DNA from: Flavobacterium circumlabens
Lineage (GTDB): Bacteria > Bacteroidota > Bacteroidia > Flavobacteriales > Flavobacteriaceae
DNA: 64,000 bases
Direction: 5' to 3'
Assembly (NCBI RefSeq): GCF_004345565.1
Contig: NZ_SLWA01000012.1
Span: 96,688 to 160,687 of the forward strand
The position numbers were made by a program, and so were the translations under genes. Every line of letters starts with the position of its first letter. Position 1 is the first letter of the stretch. Shown in pieces: positions 41,148-49,309 of the stretch. The notes beneath the pieces are model-generated. The model ran no database searches and was not told the DNA's origin. It saw only the letters and a program-made list of their open reading frames with translations.

Positions 41148-41243
41148 TTTTTGCCACAGATTTAAAGATTAAAAGGATTCTTTGTTCATCGTTAATTTGT
41201 TTAGCCAATACTCTGTGCAAATCCTTTAATCTCTGGCAAAAAA
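41148..41243. repeat. long inverted repeat before the YigZ-like gene (TTTTTGCCACAGATT)
   Basis: TTTTTGCCACAGATT (41148-41162) pairs with AATCTCTGGCAAAAA (41229-41243) with one mismatch. Inside it, GATTAAAAGGATT (41167-41179) pairs with AATCCTTTAATC (41220-41231). The layout matches the other nested intergenic repeats. It follows the HAD stop codon and may end the ribD transcript. Confidence 0.7.
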
Positions 41244-41310
41244 ATATTTAGCTGTTTTTTTTACGCTAACTAATTAGCCAGCTATTAAAAATAATTTATA
41301 AAATTTACTT

Positions 41311-41943
41311 TTGGAATACAACGACACCTATAAAACCATAGCTTTTGAATCAGAAGAAGTACTTTTTAAAGAAAAAGGCAGTAAATTCTTTGGCTATGCC
41401 TTTTTTATAGAACATGAAGATGAAGTAAAACCCATAGTTGAAACTTTAAAAAAACAGCATCCGCACGCCGTACATTTTTGTTATGCGTATCAATTGGGCG
41501 TAGCTCCAAAAATTTCTTATCGCGCCAATGATGACGGGGAACCCGGCAACACCGCAGGCGCTCCAATCTACGGGCAGATACAATCTTTTGGACTAACTAA
41601 TATCCTTGTTGTGGTTGTCAGGATCTTTGGCGGAGTCAAATTGGGTGTTGGCGGATTGATTACCGCTTACAAAACCACGGCTCAAATGACACTTGAAGTT
41701 TGTGAGATTGTCGAAAAAACAATCGATATTCCGTTTTTAATCTCTTTTGATTATAAAAACATGAATAAGGTAATGCGCGTTATTAAAGAAAAAAAACTGG
41801 ATATCGTTTCTCAGGAAATGGAAATTGATGAAAATTCAGGCTTACCAATTGGCAAAATAACTATAAAAACACGAAAAAAAAATGCCGAAACAGTATTCGG
41901 CATTTTTGATTTAATGTTTGAAATTGACATCAAAATCATATAA
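41311..41943 (+). CDS. YigZ/IMPACT-family protein
   Basis: A 210-residue protein. The UPF0029 domain shows KGSKFFGYAFFIEHEDEVKPIVETLKKQHPHAVHFCYAYQLG and the signature NDDGEPGNTAGAPIYGQIQSFGLTNILVVVVRIFGGVKLGVGGLITAY. A smaller C-terminal ferredoxin-like domain follows. The biochemical role in bacteria is not settled; the eukaryotic relative IMPACT acts in translation control. The start is TTG 41311 (MEYNDTYKTIAFESEEV), as no ATG is near. That TTG coincides with the end of a TACTTTTG box (41306-41313). Confidence 0.9.
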   Translation: MEYNDTYKTIAFESEEVLFKEKGSKFFGYAFFIEHEDEVKPIVETLKKQHPHAVHFCYAYQLGVAPKISYRANDDGEPGNTAGAPIYGQIQSFGLTNILVVVVRIFGGVKLGVGGLITAYKTTAQMTLEVCEIVEKTIDIPFLISFDYKNMNKVMRVIKEKKLDIVSQEMEIDENSGLPIGKITIKTRKKNAETVFGIFDLMFEIDIKII

Positions 41944-41974
41944 ATTGATATAAAAACCATTCCATTTTTAACAA

Positions 41975-42379
41975 TTATACTAAGGTTTTAAATAGCTCCA
42001 AAATATAATCCGGAGGGGCAGTCGGGCGACCTGATTTTAACGAAATAAATACTAAAATAAACACCGCAGTTGTTAATAACTCGCCTGCTTCATTATAGAT
42101 CTCGCAGTCGAATTCAATCTTAACAGAAGATTGACTTTTGAAAGTGGTATGAATCGTTAACAGTTCATCATAACGTGCCGATTTTTTGTAATTAATTTGC
42201 ATGGAAACAATTGGCAATCCAATTCCGCTTTCTTCCATGATTTTATAGGAAATCCCTTTATCTCTAAGCCATTCCACCCGTCCTATCTCAAAATAAGGGA
42301 CATAATTTCCGTGATATACGACTCCCATTTGGTCTGTTTCAGAGTAGCGAACCCGCACTTGAGTTTGATGATTTTTCAT
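41975..42379 (-). CDS. acyl-CoA thioesterase of the YbgC/4HBT type
   Basis: A 134-residue hotdog-fold protein. The motif VRVRYSETDQMGVVYHGNYVPYFEIGRVEWLR has the catalytic Asp (DQMG) and His-Gly-Asn of the 4-hydroxybenzoyl-CoA thioesterase/YbgC family. Such enzymes hydrolyse short or medium acyl-CoA, and YbgC belongs to the Tol-Pal group in proteobacteria; no tol genes are near. It is convergent with the YigZ-like gene and divergent from dnaA. Confidence 0.9.
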   Translation of the reverse strand: MKNHQTQVRVRYSETDQMGVVYHGNYVPYFEIGRVEWLRDKGISYKIMEESGIGLPIVSMQINYKKSARYDELLTIHTTFKSQSSVKIEFDCEIYNEAGELLTTAVFILVFISLKSGRPTAPPDYILELFKTLV

Positions 42380-42565
42380 TATTTATATATTAAAAAAAAA
42401 TAGTTTAAAAAAGCCTCCTTACAACATTTTTTTATAAAATTAGAGGCCAAATTATTTTTTTTTACAGAAATTTGTTCACATATTTGTTATCCCGAAATTC
42501 GGAATAAAATCGCTCCTTTTTTATTAGGAGAATCTTTATCAATAATAAAAAATTTATTTGAATCT

Positions 42566-43993
42566 ATGACTAAAACTGCTCAATCGGTATGGGAAAACTG
42601 TTTGTCCTTTATAAAAGACAATATTCAAGATCAAGCCTATAAAACTTGGTTCGAACCAATCAAATCAGTTGAGCTAACCGACAACGCGTTATATATTCAA
42701 GTACCAAGTAAATTTTTCTACGAATGGCTAGAAGAGCACTACGTTAAATTATTGAAAGTTGCGCTTACCAAAGAACTGGGAAAAAACGCAAAGTTACTCT
42801 ATAAAATCAAAATGGAAAACACTTATGGTAATAAACAGCCGTTTACCGAACAGCTGCCTAGTGCCAACAGAGTGCCGATGAAACCACAAGAGGTTGATGC
42901 GCCGTTTAAAAACTTAAATCCCGAACTTAAAAATCCGTTTGTAATTCCCGGAATCAGAAATTTAAAAATTGAGTCACAATTAAACGCGAACTACAGTTTT
43001 GACAATTTCCTTGAAGGAGATTCCAATCGTTTAGCACGTTCCGCAGGTATGGCAGTTGCCAACAAACCCGGAGGAACTTCGTTTAACCCATTATTGATTT
43101 TTGGTGGAGTTGGTTTGGGAAAAACACACTTAGCGCATGCAATTGGTGTTGAAGTAAAAGACAAATACCCTGAAAAAACGGTTTTATATATTTCTGCTGA
43201 AATTTTCACACAACAATATATTGACTCGGTAAAAAAGAATAATCGTAATGATTTCATTCACTTTTACCAATTGATCGATGTTTTAATTATTGATGATGTT
43301 CAGTTTTTATCCGGAAAATCAGGAACTCAGGATGTTTTCTTCCATATTTTCAATTATTTGCATCAAAACGGAAAACAGGTAATCTTAACGTCTGACAAAG
43401 CTCCTGTTGACATGCAGGATATCGAGCAGCGTTTATTATCCCGTTTCAAATGGGGATTATCTGCTGAATTGCATCAGCCCGATTATGAAACTCGTATTTC
43501 AATCTTAAAAAATATTCTGTATCGCGATGGTGTTGAAATTCCGGAAGATATTATTGAATATGTGGCTCGTAATATCAAAACCAACGTTAGAGAACTTGAA
43601 GGTGCTATTATTTCCTTAATCGCACAATCTTCTTTCAATAAAAAAGAAGTCACGATTGAGTTGGCTAAAAGCGTTGTAGAGAAATTTGTTAAAAATGTAA
43701 AGAGAGAAATCTCTATCGATTATATTCAAAAAATCGTATCCGACTATTTTCAGTTGGATATTGAAACACTTCAGTCAAAAACCAGAAAAAGACACGTTGT
43801 TCAGGCAAGACAACTGGCGATGTTTTTTGCAAAGAAATTCACTAAGGCTTCTTTAGCAAACATTGGTTCACAAATTGGAGACCGTGATCACGCTACCGTA
43901 TTACATGCTTGTAAGACAGTTGACAATTTAGTTTCTACAGACAAACAATTCAAAAAATTTGTCGAAGACATCAATAAAAAACTAACGCTGTAA
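42566..43993 (+). CDS. dnaA: chromosomal replication initiator DnaA
   Basis: A 475-residue protein with all four domains: domain I (1-85, WENCLSFIKDNIQDQAYKTWFEPI), a linker, the AAA+ domain (Walker A about 180-188 GGVGLGKTH, Walker B LIIDDVQFLSG) and the DNA-binding domain with the signature GDRDHATVLHACKTV. It melts oriC and loads the helicase. The gap upstream is AT-rich but holds no cluster of TTATNCACA boxes, so the origin is probably elsewhere. The phosphatase gene follows 9 bp after the stop codon. Confidence 0.98.
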   Translation: MTKTAQSVWENCLSFIKDNIQDQAYKTWFEPIKSVELTDNALYIQVPSKFFYEWLEEHYVKLLKVALTKELGKNAKLLYKIKMENTYGNKQPFTEQLPSANRVPMKPQEVDAPFKNLNPELKNPFVIPGIRNLKIESQLNANYSFDNFLEGDSNRLARSAGMAVANKPGGTSFNPLLIFGGVGLGKTHLAHAIGVEVKDKYPEKTVLYISAEIFTQQYIDSVKKNNRNDFIHFYQLIDVLIIDDVQFLSGKSGTQDVFFHIFNYLHQNGKQVILTSDKAPVDMQDIEQRLLSRFKWGLSAELHQPDYETRISILKNILYRDGVEIPEDIIEYVARNIKTNVRELEGAIISLIAQSSFNKKEVTIELAKSVVEKFVKNVKREISIDYIQKIVSDYFQLDIETLQSKTRKRHVVQARQLAMFFAKKFTKASLANIGSQIGDRDHATVLHACKTVDNLVSTDKQFKKFVEDINKKLTL

Positions 43994-44002
43994 ACGCGAG
44001 TC

Positions 44003-44470
44003 ATGCCAGTAAAAATTTTAATGGTTTGTTTAGGTAATATTTGCAGATCACCTTTAGCCGAAGGAATTTTAGCATCAAAATTACCTCAGGGTAAATTTAT
44101 TGTTGATTCGGCCGGAACAGGATCGTGGCATATAGGTCATGCTCCCGACAAACGTTCGATTGCAGTTGCTCAGAAAAACGGATTATGCATTGACAATCAA
44201 AAAGGAAGACAGTTTAAAACTGCTGACTTTGAAGAATTTGATTATATCTATGTTATGGATAACTCCAATTATCGCGATGTTATTCATCTGGCCAAAACTC
44301 CGGAGCACAAAAATAAAGTCCATCTTATTTTAAACGAATTATTTCCGAATGAAAATGTAGACGTACCGGATCCGTATTTTGGAGCAGCAAATGGTTTTGA
44401 TACTGTATACCAAATGTTAGATGAAGTTGCCGAAATCATTTCCGAAAAACTAATCAAAACACATCCTTAA
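44003..44470 (+). CDS. low-molecular-weight protein tyrosine phosphatase
   Basis: A 155-residue protein with the P-loop VCLGNICRSPLAEGIL (nucleophile Cys9, Arg15) and the general acid Asp in VPDPYFGAANGFD. It removes phosphate from tyrosine, often controlling polysaccharide export, though no capsule genes are near. It begins 9 bp after dnaA, so it is probably co-transcribed with it. This dnaA-phosphatase-methylase order looks familiar in Flavobacteria (recollection only). Confidence 0.93.
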   Translation: MPVKILMVCLGNICRSPLAEGILASKLPQGKFIVDSAGTGSWHIGHAPDKRSIAVAQKNGLCIDNQKGRQFKTADFEEFDYIYVMDNSNYRDVIHLAKTPEHKNKVHLILNELFPNENVDVPDPYFGAANGFDTVYQMLDEVAEIISEKLIKTHP

Positions 44471-44557
44471 TTAATTCTTTTCATCTTTTTCCTAAAGAAA
44501 TCGTGAAAAGAAATTTCTATTTTTACAAAATCCGTTTTATCACTTAAAAAAACGCAC

Positions 44558-45271
44558 ATGAAACTTCCGGGAAAACTATATTTAATTCCAACCACAATGG
44601 GCGAAAGCGACCCAATGGATGTTTTGCCACAAACTGTAAAAAGAAGCATCGAACTTATTGATTATTATATTGCTGAAAACGACAAAACGGCCCGAAAATC
44701 AATAAAAGCCGTTTATCCCGAAAAGAAACAATCTGAATTAGTTCTTTTTATTCTTAATAAACGTACTGAACCAAGCGAGCATTTAGACTTTATAAAACCT
44801 TTATTAGAAGGGAAAAATATGGGATTAATGAGTGAAGCCGGATGTCCCGGAGTTGCAGATCCCGGAGCAGTAATCGTTAAACTTGCACATGAAAAAGGAA
44901 TTCAGGTAATTCCTCTGGTTGGGCCTTCGTCTATTTTATTGGCGATGATGGCTTCCGGAATGAACGGGCAAAGTTTTACTTTCAATGGCTATTTACCTAT
45001 TGACAAAGACGAGAAAAAATCGGCGTTAAAATATTTTGAAAAATTATCCCAGGATAAAAACCAGTCTCAGCTTTTTATTGAAACACCGTATAGAAACAAC
45101 AAATTGGTCGAAGACATTTTGCAGATTCTAAATCCTGCCACACATCTTTGTATCGCTACCGATATAACATTGCCAACCGAATTCATCAAAACCCTGAAAG
45201 TTTCTGACTGGAAAAAATTGAAAGTTGATTTGCACAATCGACCAACTATTTTTATTATTCATAAAATGTAA
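44558..45271 (+). CDS. RsmI-like tetrapyrrole-methylase-family SAM methyltransferase
   Basis: A 237-residue protein with the TP-methylase fold. GKLYLIPTTMGES is the N-terminal strand, GLMSEAGCPGVADPGAVIVKLAHEKGIQVIPLVGPSSILLAMMASGMNGQSFTFNGYLP is the SAM-binding core, and the C-terminal part is IETPYRNNKLVEDIL. RsmI methylates the ribose of C1402 in 16S rRNA, with the form LISDAGTPGISDPG; here SEAGCPGVADPG differs, and the C-terminal tail of RsmI is absent. It is therefore probably a paralogue with another substrate. It is downstream of the phosphatase gene. Confidence 0.85.
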   Translation: MKLPGKLYLIPTTMGESDPMDVLPQTVKRSIELIDYYIAENDKTARKSIKAVYPEKKQSELVLFILNKRTEPSEHLDFIKPLLEGKNMGLMSEAGCPGVADPGAVIVKLAHEKGIQVIPLVGPSSILLAMMASGMNGQSFTFNGYLPIDKDEKKSALKYFEKLSQDKNQSQLFIETPYRNNKLVEDILQILNPATHLCIATDITLPTEFIKTLKVSDWKKLKVDLHNRPTIFIIHKM

Positions 45272-45292
45272 ACTAACTTAAAACCATCTGTA

Positions 45293-45718
45293 ATGAAAAA
45301 GTTGCTATTCCTGATTTTGATTTGTTTTGCACAATTTACATTTTCACAAACGACAAAAGAACGTGGAAAACCTGCTGTAGAGACAACAAATACTACAGCA
45401 AATGAGAATCTCATTTATGCTACTAACGGAATAGATGTAAAACCTGAATTTCCCGGCGGCAGTATTGAATTCACCAACTTTCTGGAAAAGAATTTTATAA
45501 AACCCGCAGACAAACCACAATTAAGAGGGAAAATCCATTTTACTTTTATTATCGAAAAAGATGGTTCCTTAAGTGACATCAAAATAGTAAGGGATCTTGG
45601 TTTCAAAACAGGAGACGAAGCGATTCGCGTTTTAAAATTAGCTCCAAAATGGAATCCCGGCAAACAAAATGGCAAAGAAGTCCGAACTTTAAATGGCGGT
45701 TCTATCACTATCAAATAA
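45293..45718 (+). CDS. secreted TonB C-terminal-domain protein without membrane anchor
   Basis: A 141-residue protein with a cleavable signal peptide (MKKLLFLILICFAQFTFSQ). A TonB-C domain occupies the last 85 residues: FPGGSIEFTNFLEKNFIKP, RGKIHFTFIIEKDGSLSDIKIVRDLG, DEAIRVLKLAPKWNPGKQNGKEV. Classical TonB has an uncleaved N-terminal anchor and a Pro-rich spacer, both absent here. It therefore cannot transduce energy alone and may modify a TonB system or bind peptidoglycan. It starts 22 bp after the methylase gene. Confidence 0.82.
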   Translation: MKKLLFLILICFAQFTFSQTTKERGKPAVETTNTTANENLIYATNGIDVKPEFPGGSIEFTNFLEKNFIKPADKPQLRGKIHFTFIIEKDGSLSDIKIVRDLGFKTGDEAIRVLKLAPKWNPGKQNGKEVRTLNGGSITIK

Positions 45719-45765
45719 GCCTCTCTCCTATTTCACTCACAAGTTTTCAACCAACAAACTTTTCC

Positions 45766-46893
45766 ATGAGTAAACTTCCAAACGTCGGTACCAGTATTTT
45801 TACGGTCATGTCAAAAATGGCAAATGAATACAATGCCATAAATCTTTCGCAGGGATTTCCTAATTTTCCTGTTGATGAAAGGCTAACAGCTATTCTGGCA
45901 AAATTAACCACAGAAAATGTACATCAATACACACCAATGGCCGGTTTTCCACCATTGATGCATCAGATTGCAAAATTAGTTCAGAATTCTTATAACAGAA
46001 CGATTGAACCTGAAACCGAAATTCTGGTTACAGCCGGAGCTACTCAGGGAATTTTTACCACGATTTTGGCTTTAGTAAAAACCGGTGATGAAGTTATTAT
46101 TTTAGATCCGAGTTACGATTCCTATGAATCTCCCGTTCTTCTTTGTAATGCAAAACCGATTCGGGTAGCTTTAAAGGACGATTATACGCCCAATTGGGAA
46201 ACAATCGAAAAAGCCTGCTCGTCAAAAACAAAAATGATTATCATCAATAATCCGCATAATCCAACGGGGAAAATTTTGACAGCAGCTGATTTTATGCAAC
46301 TGGAAAAATTACTTTCAAAATATCCTGAAATTCTGGTATTATCAGATGAAGTTTACGAATATATCACTTTCGAAGAAAAACATATTTCAGCACATACCCA
46401 AGATTTCCTTTTGGATCGCTGTATCATGGTTTCTTCTTTTGGAAAATCATTTCACATTACAGGCTGGAAAATTGGTTACACTGTTGCCCCGGAATATCTG
46501 ATGAAAGAAATCAAAAAAGTACATCAGTTTTTGGTTTTTAGTGTCAACAGTATTTCGCAGGCTGCCATCAGCCAGTATTTAGAGATTGTTGATGTAAACC
46601 TGCTGGGAAAATTCTATCAGGAAAAACGGAATTACTTTCAAAAACTGCTTCAAAACAGCCGATTCGAATTGAAACCATGTGAAGGAACTTATTTTCAGGT
46701 GGCTTCTTATGCGAATATTTCAAATGAAGACGATGTGACGTTCTGTAAAAAACTAATCACCGATCATGGTGTTGCTGCGATTCCCATTTCTACTTTTTAC
46801 TCCGACCATAAAGATCAGAAATTGATCCGTTTTTGCTTTGCCAAAGACGATTTCACCCTAGAATCTGCTGCTAAAAAATTAGGTAATATATAA
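45766..46893 (+). CDS. methionine/aromatic aminotransferase, class I
   Basis: A 375-residue PLP enzyme. NLSQGFPNFPVDERL, NNPHNPTGKIL (Asn that contacts PLP), LSDEVYEYI (Asp, Tyr) and SSFGKSFHITGWKIGY (Schiff-base Lys in SFGKSFH) are those of the YbdL/methionine aminotransferase group. It transfers the amino group between methionine or aromatic amino acids and 2-oxo acids, perhaps in methionine salvage. The start is ATG 45766 (MSKLPNVGTSIF); a longer frame overlaps the TonB-like gene and has no homology-like sequence. Confidence 0.9.
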   Translation: MSKLPNVGTSIFTVMSKMANEYNAINLSQGFPNFPVDERLTAILAKLTTENVHQYTPMAGFPPLMHQIAKLVQNSYNRTIEPETEILVTAGATQGIFTTILALVKTGDEVIILDPSYDSYESPVLLCNAKPIRVALKDDYTPNWETIEKACSSKTKMIIINNPHNPTGKILTAADFMQLEKLLSKYPEILVLSDEVYEYITFEEKHISAHTQDFLLDRCIMVSSFGKSFHITGWKIGYTVAPEYLMKEIKKVHQFLVFSVNSISQAAISQYLEIVDVNLLGKFYQEKRNYFQKLLQNSRFELKPCEGTYFQVASYANISNEDDVTFCKKLITDHGVAAIPISTFYSDHKDQKLIRFCFAKDDFTLESAAKKLGNI

Positions 46894-46971
46894 AGTTTAT
46901 CAAAATTTTATAACATTATTATGCGTGCATCCTATTTATTTATTTAATATTGTAATAAAAAGAAAAAAAAT

Positions 46972-47853
46972 ATGAGCTATACAGATAAAATGTTAAGAGA
47001 TGACGCTTTAAAGGGTAAAGTCATTGTCGTTACAGGCGGCGGAAGTGGTTTAGGGAAAGCAATGACTAAATATTTCTTAGAATTAGGAGCTCAGGTAGCG
47101 ATTACTTCCAGGGATTTAGAGAAGCTAAAAACTACTGCTGCTGAGCTGGAAAGTGAAACTGGCGGGAAATGTTTACCGGTTCAATGTGACGTCCGTCATT
47201 ATGAAGAAGTAGAAAACATGCTTCAGGAAGTTTTGAAAACTTTTGGTAAAGTAGATGTTCTTTTGAACAATGCAGCCGGAAATTTCATTTCACCAACAGA
47301 GCGATTATCTGCAAATGCATTTGATACTGTTATAGATATCGTACTTAAAGGTTCTAAAAACTGTACACTCGCTTTTGGTAAACACTGGATCGACACCAAA
47401 CAGACATCAGCTACTATTCTGAATATTGTTACCACTTATGCCTGGACCGGTTCTGCATACGTAGTACCAAGTGCCACTGCAAAAGCTGGAGTTTTGGCCA
47501 TGACAAGAAGTCTTGCTGTAGAATGGGCAAAATACGGAATCCGTTCTAACGCTATTGCTCCGGGGCCATTCCCGACAAAAGGTGCATGGGACAGATTGTT
47601 GCCCGGAGATTTAGCTGAAAAATTCGATATGGCCAAAAAAGTGCCATTGAAACGTGTAGGTGATCATCAGGAGCTGGCCAATCTGGCTGCTTATCTCGTT
47701 TCTGATTTTTCTGCTTATGTAAACGGTGACGTGATTACAATTGACGGTGGTGAATGGCTGAAAGGCGCAGGACAATTCAATTTATTGGAAGCAATTCCCG
47801 AAGAACTTTGGGATCAGCTTGAAATGATGATAAAAGCAAAAAAGAATAAGTAA
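46972..47853 (+). CDS. 2,4-dienoyl-CoA-reductase-type SDR
   Basis: A 293-residue SDR. The NADP motif TGGGSGLG is at about 22-29 and NNAAGNFISPTERLS follows the family. The usual YxxxK is replaced by SATAK (PSATAKAG), with a Tyr upstream in TTYAWTGSAYVVPSATAKAGV. This matches mitochondrial DECR1, where the upstream Tyr does the chemistry. The PGPFPTKGAWDRL segment also fits. It should reduce 2,4-dienoyl-CoA during oxidation of unsaturated fatty acids. It stands alone, with a terminator after it. Confidence 0.9.
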   Translation: MSYTDKMLRDDALKGKVIVVTGGGSGLGKAMTKYFLELGAQVAITSRDLEKLKTTAAELESETGGKCLPVQCDVRHYEEVENMLQEVLKTFGKVDVLLNNAAGNFISPTERLSANAFDTVIDIVLKGSKNCTLAFGKHWIDTKQTSATILNIVTTYAWTGSAYVVPSATAKAGVLAMTRSLAVEWAKYGIRSNAIAPGPFPTKGAWDRLLPGDLAEKFDMAKKVPLKRVGDHQELANLAAYLVSDFSAYVNGDVITIDGGEWLKGAGQFNLLEAIPEELWDQLEMMIKAKKNK

Positions 47854-47910
47854 ATAAATAATGTGCTTACTAAATTCAGAATATTTTCAAAAAACTATAC
47901 TGATTGCACT

Positions 47911-47947
47911 AAATCCCGACGGCATTGCTGTCGGGATTTTTTTTTAT
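47911..47947 (+). terminator. terminator after the DECR-type gene
   Basis: AAATCCCGAC and GTCGGGATTTT form a stem with the loop GGCATTGCT, and a run of nine or more T follows. It is 58 bp past the stop codon. Confidence 0.87.
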
Positions 47948-47956
47948 TTTTTTACC

Positions 47957-48040
47957 ATATAAGTTATGTAAGTTCATTTAAGATTAAGCGGGTGTAAATA
48001 TGCAGTAACTTATATTATCTTATATTACACTTATATGACA
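47957..48040. repeat. imperfect inverted repeat of the word TTATATAAG
   Basis: ATATAAGTTATGTAAGTTCA and, in reverse, TTATATTATCTTATATTACA then CTTATAT form arms of an imperfect hairpin built from TTAT/ATAAG units, around a GCGGGTG centre. It is the second structure in the 345-bp gap before udk; the rest of that gap holds the terminator at 47911 and a -7 box at 48165. Confidence 0.5.
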
Positions 48041-48164
48041 GCAAAACGATCCATATGGTTTAAATAATTCGCAATTTGAACTATTAATTTTCTTTTTCCA
48101 TTAAACTTCTTACTGCAAATACAATTTTAAAGTTTGGATTCCATTATCAATCCACTTAAATTAT

Positions 48165-48172
48165 TATTTTTG
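48165..48172 (+). promoter_or_regulatory. -7 box TATTTTTG of udk
   Basis: TATTTTTG fits TAnnTTTG and lies 26 bp before the start codon of udk. The -33 element is not clear. Confidence 0.5.
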
Positions 48173-48198
48173 CCAAACAAATATATAACAACAAATTT

Positions 48199-48807
48199 AT
48201 GCTCATTATTGGACTTGCAGGAGGAACAGGAAGTGGAAAAACAACAGTAGTACACCAAATCATGAACGAATTACCGGACACAGAAGTGGGTGTGATTTCA
48301 CAGGATTCGTACTATAAGGAAACCACTAATCTATCATTTGACGAAAGAGCATTAATTAATTTTGATCATCCGCGTGCTATAGATTTTGACTTATTGGTAA
48401 AACATTTAAAAGCGCTAAAAGCCGGAGAAACAATTGATCAGCCCGTATATTCCTTTATACAACACAACAGAACCGATGATACCGTTTCTACACATCCCAG
48501 AAAAGTAATGATTGTTGAAGGGATTTTAATTTTAACAAATCCGGAACTTCGCGATCTTTTTGATATTAAAATATTCGTTCACGCTGATTCTGATGAAAGA
48601 TTAATCCGTCGTTTGAAACGTGATATTTCAGAACGAGGACGTGATATAGATGAAGTTCTGACACGTTACCAGAACACCTTAAAACCTATGCATGAGCAAT
48701 TTATAGAGCCATCAAAAGGTTTTGCAGACATCATTATACCAAATGACAAATACAATACCGTTGCCATTGATGTAGTCCGGGCAGTAATAAATCAGAGAAT
48801 TTCATAA
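48199..48807 (+). CDS. udk: uridine kinase
   Basis: A 202-residue P-loop kinase: Walker A GLAGGTGSGKTTV (5-17), ISQDSYYKE (substrate-binding Asp and Tyr), FDHPRAIDFDLL, the PVYSFIQHNRT segment and the lid RLIRRLKRDISERGRD. It phosphorylates uridine and cytidine for pyrimidine salvage. Its length is that of E. coli Udk (213). The FtsB-like gene follows on the same strand after a 144-bp gap that carries the dispersed element. Confidence 0.96.
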   Translation: MLIIGLAGGTGSGKTTVVHQIMNELPDTEVGVISQDSYYKETTNLSFDERALINFDHPRAIDFDLLVKHLKALKAGETIDQPVYSFIQHNRTDDTVSTHPRKVMIVEGILILTNPELRDLFDIKIFVHADSDERLIRRLKRDISERGRDIDEVLTRYQNTLKPMHEQFIEPSKGFADIIIPNDKYNTVAIDVVRAVINQRIS

Positions 48808-48830
48808 TTTTTATTGTAAATTTATTCCAT

Positions 48831-48922
48831 AATCCCGATAGCTATCGGGATCCGCTTTCGCCTTTATCTTTTTAGGTCCACAGTGGCAAAAGGATATCGG
48901 CTCTATCGGGGCTAAAAGACCA
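48831..48922 (+). repeat. dispersed ~90-bp intergenic element, copy B
   Basis: It begins with the palindrome ATCCCGATAGCTATCGGGAT (48832-48851). CCGCTTTCGCCTTTATCTTT and a variable loop follow. It ends with GCAAAAGGATATCGGCTCTA then TCGGGGCTAAAAG. The same core is at 63986-64000, and a diverged one at 18145-18171. It ends about 30 bp before the FtsB-like gene. Confidence 0.6.
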
Positions 48923-48951
48923 GTCAAACCATAAAGAAATCATCGTTTAAA

Positions 48952-49293
48952 GTGAAAATTAAATTAACAAATCCGTATAAAGGCAAATCCTGGTTCAGAT
49001 TCCTGGGCAATAAATATGTTTGGGTATTACTGTTTTTTGTCGTTTGGATGTTATTTTTAGACAACTATTCCTATTTTGATCATCGCTTTTTAGACAATCA
49101 GATCAACGGACTCGAAGACAATAAAAAATACTATCAGGAGGAAATTAAAAAAGATCAGGAACAAATCAAACAACTGAAAAATCCGGAACAGATAGAAAAA
49201 TATGCCCGCGAAAAGTACTTTATGAAAAAAGACAGCGAAGACATATACATCATTCAATTTGAAGGAGACACCATTCAAGATACTAAAGAATAA
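48952..49293 (+). CDS. FtsB/DivIC-like septum formation initiator protein
   Basis: A 113-residue protein with a short cytoplasmic N-terminus, one membrane helix (YVWVLLFFVVWMLFL, about 24-38) and a periplasmic coiled coil (QINGLEDNKKYYQEEIKKDQEQIKQLKNPEQIEKYAREKYFMKKDSEDIYII). This is the layout of FtsB/DivIC, which joins FtsL and FtsQ in the divisome. The ending REKYFMKKDSEDIYII is the family C-terminus. It starts with GTG. The mutase small-subunit gene begins 16 bp after its stop codon, so they share a transcript. Confidence 0.9.
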   Translation: MKIKLTNPYKGKSWFRFLGNKYVWVLLFFVVWMLFLDNYSYFDHRFLDNQINGLEDNKKYYQEEIKKDQEQIKQLKNPEQIEKYAREKYFMKKDSEDIYIIQFEGDTIQDTKE

Positions 49294-49309
49294 TCAGAAA
49301 AAGCACCAA

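Noticed and set aside
42404..42565. Possible oriC upstream of dnaA
   Set aside because: The gap is AT-rich, but only loose matches to TTATNCACA occur (for example TTATCCCGA) and there is no cluster.
45649..45765. Longer start of the aminotransferase
   Set aside because: The added residues overlap the TonB-like gene in another frame and do not resemble the family.
46972..47853. Missing catalytic Tyr of YxxxK in the SDR as a sign of decay
   Set aside because: The SxxxK form with an upstream Tyr is normal for 2,4-dienoyl-CoA reductases.
49259..49309. Longer start of the mutase small subunit
   Set aside because: The stretch lies within the FtsB-like gene; ATG 49310 gives the expected N-terminus.
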